DNA of 10,474 nucleotides from Pseudomonadota bacterium (GTDB taxonomy: Bacteria > Pseudomonadota > Gammaproteobacteria > Pseudomonadales > Halieaceae), in contig JAUVBI010000094.1 of NCBI GenBank assembly GCA_030591305.1, positions 1 to 10,474 of the forward strand, written 5' to 3'. The position numbers were made by a program, and so were the translations under genes. This document shows positions 6,374-10,474 of this stretch, one piece after another. Within the stretch, counting starts at the first letter, position 1; each line of letters starts with the position of its first letter. The notes below the pieces were generated by a model. It made no database searches. It saw only the letters and a list, made by a program, of their open reading frames with translations, and had not been told where the DNA came from.

Positions 6374-7300
6374 TCAGTTGGTGACAATCAGGCGACGGGG
6401 CGAAATACGCCCGTCATCCAATACTTCTCCCACGCCCAAAAACTCACCGTCTTCCAGCGCGACGCGCACCATACCACTACGGGGCGCATTTGACACTAAT
6501 ACCGGCTGCCCCTGGCGCAGATAAAACCCGGCCGATTCAGTCAGTTCGACCAACGGCATGGTCTTTATAGCCGCGTCACTAGGCAGCAACAGTGCGTCCA
6601 TTGCCGCCAAATCTCCCTTTTCCTGCAGCACTTCCAAGTCTGCCATGGTCACACAGCGCTCGATGCCAAAGGGCCCCGCCTGCGTGCGCCGCAAGGCGCT
6701 GACATGGCCACCACAACCCAGTGCAGCACCTATATCCTCCGCCAGGGAGCGGACATACGTGCCTTTAGTACACTCTATATCCACGTCCACTTCGACCTTG
6801 TTTCCCGGCCTGAAAGCCAATAAATCCAGCCGTTTTATGACCACCTGGCGGGATTTTCGTTCCACTTCCAGGCCTTTTCGCGCCAATTTGTACAGCGGCT
6901 GGCCCTGATGCTTGATCGCCGAGTACATAGAGGGCACCTGGTCGATCTCTCCCCTGAAATTCTCAAGAGCCTGTTCTACATCGCTCTCGCTGAGATGGCT
7001 GGCATCGCAGGTTTCTATCACTGCCCCTTCGACATCACCGGTTTCGGTAGCCACGCCCAGTACAAAGGTACTGGTGTAGGCCTTGTCCGCATCCAGCAAA
7101 TACTGGGAAAATTTGGTGGCCTCACCAAAACACAGGGGTAACACGCCACTTGCCAGTGGATCAAGGCTGCCCGTATGACCCGCCTTGGCAGCATCAAACA
7201 GGCGCTTTGCCCGCTGTAATGCATGATTGGAACTGACCCCAAGGGGTTTATCCAACAGTAATATCCCGTTTATGGGGCGACCACGCCTACGTCTTGCCAC
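6374..7300 (-). CDS. truB: tRNA pseudouridine-55 synthase
   Basis: TruB isomerises U55 of the T-psi-C loop in nearly all tRNAs and also acts as a tRNA chaperone. The 308 residues are close to E. coli TruB (314). The catalytic aspartate is D47 in GHTGSLDPLASG (E. coli D48), followed by ATKFSQYLLDADKAY, and GTYVRSLAEDIG lies in the second half of the catalytic fold. A C-terminal PUA-type RNA-binding region covers about 255-305. The start is GTG at 7300, only 5 nt after the rbfA stop; the nearest Shine-Dalgarno-like AAGG lies 12 nt upstream within rbfA, so translation is probably coupled. A basic N-terminus (MARRRRGRP) is typical of the family in this group. Confidence 0.97.
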   Translation of the reverse strand: MARRRRGRPINGILLLDKPLGVSSNHALQRAKRLFDAAKAGHTGSLDPLASGVLPLCFGEATKFSQYLLDADKAYTSTFVLGVATETGDVEGAVIETCDASHLSESDVEQALENFRGEIDQVPSMYSAIKHQGQPLYKLARKGLEVERKSRQVVIKRLDLLAFRPGNKVEVDVDIECTKGTYVRSLAEDIGAALGCGGHVSALRRTQAGPFGIERCVTMADLEVLQEKGDLAAMDALLLPSDAAIKTMPLVELTESAGFYLRQGQPVLVSNAPRSGMVRVALEDGEFLGVGEVLDDGRISPRRLIVTN

Positions 7301-7305
7301 TGCGC

Positions 7306-7725
7306 TTATTCGCCTTCGCCAGTGTTCTCAGGGCCCGTGTCGCTCTCATCACCCCCAGTCAGATTTATATCAGCCTGGGCAGCCCGGTCAATCAGGTCTT
7401 CCATATAACGTCCCCGACCGACACTGTTGTCAAAGTAAAAGCGCAATTGCGGCACACTGCGCATATTGCTGTCCCGCGATAATTGGCTGCGCAAAAAACC
7501 GGCGGCCTTGTTCAGCACGTCCGTGGACTCTTTGGCGTCATCGCCACTGTCTGCGCCCAACACGGTGTAGTGAATTTTGGCGTAGCCGATGTCACGGCTG
7601 ACATCAACACCGGTTACGCTAACCATACCCACCCTGGGGTCACGCACTTCACGCTGAATCAAGGTGGACAGCTCGCGCTGTAAATAATCAGCCACCCTCT
7701 GGCTTCGTGTAAATTCCCTGGCCAT
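7306..7725 (-). CDS. rbfA: Ribosome-binding factor A
   Basis: RbfA binds the immature 30S subunit near helix 1 of 16S rRNA and helps its final maturation, particularly in the cold. The 139-residue protein has the family N-terminus (AREFTRSQRVADYLQREL), the REVRDPRVG segment, and the C-terminal helix region with LRFYFDNSVGRGRYMEDLI, together forming the KH-like fold. It ends in an acidic, probably disordered tail (GGDESDTGPENTGEGE). The ATG at 7725 has AGGG about 11 nt upstream, slightly far. It lies 29 nt after infB and 5 nt before truB, within the same transcript. Confidence 0.96.
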   Translation of the reverse strand: MAREFTRSQRVADYLQRELSTLIQREVRDPRVGMVSVTGVDVSRDIGYAKIHYTVLGADSGDDAKESTDVLNKAAGFLRSQLSRDSNMRSVPQLRFYFDNSVGRGRYMEDLIDRAAQADINLTGGDESDTGPENTGEGE

Positions 7726-7754
7726 AAGCGTCTATACCCTGGCCCGCAATCCCC

Positions 7755-10442
7755 CTACAGGGTGCGGGCAATCTCCCGAACTTCGTACACTTCGATGGAA
7801 TCACCGGCCTGTACATCATTGTAGTTTTTCACACCAATGCCACACTCAACACCATTGCGTACTTCGTTGGCTTCGTCTTTAAAGCGGCGTAATGACTCCA
7901 GTTCGCCCTCGTAAATCACCACATTATCGCGCAATACGCGAATGGGCTTGGAGCGGTAAACCGTACCTTCCACCACCATACAACCAGCAATCAGGCCAAA
8001 CTTGGGCGAGCGGAAGACGTCGCGCACTTCGGCGATGCCCACTATCTCTTCACGCAATTCCGGTGCCAACATTCCTGACAGGGCGTCTCTAACGTCATCG
8101 ATCAGATTGTAAATTACATTGTAATAACGCAGGTCTATCGCCTCATTTTCAACCAGGCGGCGCGCTGAGGTATCGGCCCGTACATTGAAACCGAACATAA
8201 CCGCCCCTGATGTCACGGCCAGGGTCACGTCGGACTCGGCGATACCACCAACACCAGCGGATACGATATTCACCTGAACCTCGTCGTTGCCCAATTCAAC
8301 CAGCGCACCCTGAATAGCCTCCAGAGAGCCGCGAACATCGGTCTTGAGCACAACATTGAGGGTTTTCTTCTCGCCGGCCGTCATACTTTCGAACATATTG
8401 TCCAGCTTGGCGGCCTGCTGGCGCTGCATCTTGGCTTCCCGGGTTCTCTCCTGCCGGTTCACCACGATTTCCCGCGCCTGTTTTTCGTTCTCTACAGCAG
8501 CAAACTGGTCACCTGCATCGGGTGTGCCATTGAGGCCGAGGATCTCGACCGGTATGCTGGGGCCCGCTTCGTTGGTAGGGTCGCCATTTTCATCCAGCAT
8601 GGCGCGAACACGGCCATAATACATACCCGCTACCACGGTATCGCCTTTGCGCAGAGTACCACTTTGAATAAGAACCGAAGCAATGGAGCCACGCCCCTTA
8701 TCCAGGCGTGATTCGATAACCACACCCTGTGCTGGCACATCGCACGGTGCTTGCAACTCAAGCAACTCTGATTGCAATAATACGGCGTCCAACAGGGCAT
8801 CAACGCCCTCGCCGGTTATGGCAGAGACATTGATAAACTGGGTATCACCGCCCCACTCCTCGGGAATTACATCCTTGGCAGACAGCTCGTTCTTGACACG
8901 CTCGGGGTCAGCACCCTCTTTATCCATTTTGTTAACGGCAATAATCAGCGGTACATTTGCCGCTCTGGCATGCTGTACGGCTTCTTCTGTCTGTGGCATC
9001 ACACCGTCATCGGCGGCCACCACCAGTATCACGATATCGGTACTCCTGGCGCCACGAGCCCGCATAGAGGTAAATGCGGCGTGGCCCGGTGTATCCAGAA
9101 AGGTAATCATGCCGTGATCGGTATTAACGTGGTAGGCACCGATATGCTGGGTGATGCCACCCGCCTCACCGGAGGCCACGTTGCTCTTGCGAATATAATC
9201 CAGCAGCGAGGTCTTGCCGTGATCGACGTGGCCCATTACCGTCACCACAGGTGCGCGCGGTTCTGGCGCACCCTCGTGCTGCGCCAATGTCTCCTCATGT
9301 TTGTCTTCGATGGCATCAGCACTGACCAATTTGACGCTGTGACCCATTTCCTCCACCAGCAATGTGGCGGTGTCCTGGTCTATCGTCTGGTTGATGGTGG
9401 CCATAACGCCCATTTTCATCAGCTGCTTGATCACTTCACCCGTCTTAACAGACATCTGCTGAGCCAGGTCAGCTACAGAAATCATATCTGCCAGCTCTAC
9501 CTCGTGCGTTTTCTGCTCGGTGGGCATTTCAAAACCGTGCTTGGAATGCTCTGCATGAACCCGATTTGCCTTCTTGCGAGAACGCCTGCGTCCACCGGAC
9601 TCCGCCGCCTCCAGGTCGGACAGCGACAGGTTGTGCCCGCGACGTTTCTTGCCGCGACCCTGGGTATTGGTACGATCGAGGCGCCCGCGGCTGGTTTTGC
9701 GCTTCTGCTCGTCCGCACTGGAGGGAGCCGTATGCAGGCGCTTGGGCCTGGCGACCTTGTCTGTTTTCTTGACCTGCTCCTGTGATTCTTTTACCTTTAC
9801 CTTTACCTCTGCATCAGCTTTTTTCTGTGCCTCTTCGGCCTTGCGAGCTTCCGCCGCCAGTTTCCTGACCTCAGCATCCTCGGCTTCTTTGTTCTGACGG
9901 CGCGCAATGGCGCGCTGGCGCAGTAGTTCGGGATCCATGGTAGCGGGATCTTCCTCAAACTCATCGACAATGGCGGGCACCACCGGCTCTGGCACCACCA
10001 CCGTTTCTTCCACTACAACTTCAACTTCAACTTCAACAGCTACCTCAACCTCGGCTGCCACGCCCTCGGCAGAAACAGCGTCCTCGAGGGGCGTCTCTTC
10101 CGCTTCGGCCGCCACGGCCTGTGCCTCGGCCAGTAGTTCGGCCGGATCGCGCTTGACATAAATGCGCTTCTTACGCACCTCAACATTGACGGTTTTCCTG
10201 CCCTGCGCGCCGGGTGTTCTCAAGGTACTGAGGGTCTTGCGCTTCAGAGTGATACGCCTGGGCGCACTGGTAGACTCACCGTGGCTGGCCTTGAGAAAAG
10301 CGAGCAGTGTCTGCTTGTCTTCGTTGGACACAGCTTGCTCCGCCTCGGTGTGCGGCAAACCGGCTTCTTTCATCTGAGCCAACAGACGATCAGCGGTTGC
10401 GCCCACTACTTCTGCGAGTTGCTGTACTGTCACTTGCGCCAT
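7755..10442 (-). CDS. infB: Translation initiation factor IF-2
   Basis: IF-2 is the GTPase that places initiator fMet-tRNA on the 30S subunit and promotes subunit joining. The 895 residues match the long gammaproteobacterial form. Domains in order are: N-terminal IF2_N segment (1-50); the conserved [10 protein letters not shown] and [13 protein letters not shown] block (65-97); a long charged, low-complexity linker (about 100-310) with Val-Glu and Val-Lys repeats and a basic GRGKKRRG stretch; a second IF2_N-like segment (about 312-378); and the G domain with G1 GHVDHGKT (404-411), G3 DTPGH (450-454), G4 NKMD (504-507) and G5 SAITGEG (540-546). Domains II-III follow, then the fMet-tRNA-binding C-terminal domain with [23 protein letters not shown] lies 8 nt before the ATG. 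nusA would be expected just upstream, outside the window. Shorter forms from internal starts are known in E. coli and possible here. Confidence 0.98.
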   Translation of the reverse strand: MAQVTVQQLAEVVGATADRLLAQMKEAGLPHTEAEQAVSNEDKQTLLAFLKASHGESTSAPRRITLKRKTLSTLRTPGAQGRKTVNVEVRKKRIYVKRDPAELLAEAQAVAAEAEETPLEDAVSAEGVAAEVEVAVEVEVEVVVEETVVVPEPVVPAIVDEFEEDPATMDPELLRQRAIARRQNKEAEDAEVRKLAAEARKAEEAQKKADAEVKVKVKESQEQVKKTDKVARPKRLHTAPSSADEQKRKTSRGRLDRTNTQGRGKKRRGHNLSLSDLEAAESGGRRRSRKKANRVHAEHSKHGFEMPTEQKTHEVELADMISVADLAQQMSVKTGEVIKQLMKMGVMATINQTIDQDTATLLVEEMGHSVKLVSADAIEDKHEETLAQHEGAPEPRAPVVTVMGHVDHGKTSLLDYIRKSNVASGEAGGITQHIGAYHVNTDHGMITFLDTPGHAAFTSMRARGARSTDIVILVVAADDGVMPQTEEAVQHARAANVPLIIAVNKMDKEGADPERVKNELSAKDVIPEEWGGDTQFINVSAITGEGVDALLDAVLLQSELLELQAPCDVPAQGVVIESRLDKGRGSIASVLIQSGTLRKGDTVVAGMYYGRVRAMLDENGDPTNEAGPSIPVEILGLNGTPDAGDQFAAVENEKQAREIVVNRQERTREAKMQRQQAAKLDNMFESMTAGEKKTLNVVLKTDVRGSLEAIQGALVELGNDEVQVNIVSAGVGGIAESDVTLAVTSGAVMFGFNVRADTSARRLVENEAIDLRYYNVIYNLIDDVRDALSGMLAPELREEIVGIAEVRDVFRSPKFGLIAGCMVVEGTVYRSKPIRVLRDNVVIYEGELESLRRFKDEANEVRNGVECGIGVKNYNDVQAGDSIEVYEVREIARTL
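9790..9807 (-). repeat. Hexanucleotide repeat in infB encoding Val-Lys pairs
   Basis: Three tandem copies of TTTACC on the plus strand (GGTAAA on the coding strand) encode the VKVKVK stretch at IF-2 residues 213-218 in the charged linker. The unit is a multiple of three, so copy-number change keeps the frame. Confidence 0.8.
10016..10037 (-). repeat. Hexanucleotide repeat in infB encoding Val-Glu pairs
   Basis: About 3.7 tandem copies of CAACTT on the plus strand (coding GTT GAA) encode the VEVEVEV stretch at residues 136-142 of IF-2, within a longer Val/Glu-rich run at 131-146. The copies are identical at the DNA level, which suggests recent expansion by slippage. The change is in frame and lies in the disordered linker. 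Confidence 0.85.
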
Positions 10443-10474
10443 TCAATAATCTCCTTGGTACCCTGTTTTATCGC

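Noticed and set aside
6361..6385. TTGCC/GGCAA pairing just after the truB stop
   Set aside because: Only 5 bp with a 12-nt loop and no T-tract; too weak to call a terminator.
8970..9785. 271-codon open frame on the plus strand opposite infB
   Set aside because: It lies entirely antisense to the conserved linker and G domain of IF-2, its composition is Cys/His/Leu-rich in the manner of a complementary-strand frame, and it shows no recognisable motif.
9907..10161. Ser/Thr-rich open frame on the plus strand
   Set aside because: It is the complement of the Val/Glu/Ala-rich IF-2 linker; the low complexity comes from the repeats there.

Overview
The window looks like the chromosome of a gammaproteobacterium. 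The evidence is the core block infB-rbfA-truB-rpsO-pnp in its usual order on the minus strand, with proteins close in length and motif content to their E. coli counterparts. Several hydrophobic and acidic proteins and a decarboxylase of the indolepyruvate/phenylpyruvate type would suit a marine or environmental lineage, but the exact family cannot be read from this sequence alone.

Plus strand, 1-3700. The window opens inside a thiamine-diphosphate (ThDP) enzyme; only its C-terminal, cofactor-binding part is present (1-645). After a 126-nt gap comes a tight three-gene cluster (772-3700). The first gene encodes a membrane-anchored beta-propeller-like protein fused in frame to a complete YbjQ domain. 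The second encodes a membrane-anchored YbjQ-family protein. The third encodes a membrane-anchored M48 zinc metallopeptidase. Gaps within the cluster are 15 and 4 nt, so it is probably one transcript. The predicted topology places the propeller and the protease in the periplasm and both YbjQ domains in the cytoplasm. This is the accessory part of the window and the best candidate for an undescribed system. A canonical Shine-Dalgarno plus ATG inside the first gene suggests that its YbjQ domain can also be made as a separate 106-residue protein.

Minus strand, 10442-3710. infB (IF-2), rbfA (30S maturation), truB (tRNA psi55 synthase), rpsO (S15) and pnp (PNPase) run in that order. Gaps are 29, 5, 120 and 77-78 nt, and a rho-independent terminator with a GNRA-type loop follows pnp. 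The two longer gaps hold stem-loops whose G-U wobble pairs form only in the minus-strand RNA. They sit where E. coli has the S15 and PNPase autoregulatory leaders. The cluster as a whole links translation initiation, 30S assembly, tRNA modification and RNA turnover.

The plus-strand cluster converges on pnp with a 75-nt gap. No RNA genes, insertion sequences, CRISPR arrays or tRNAs were seen. No gap without a gene exceeds 130 nt.
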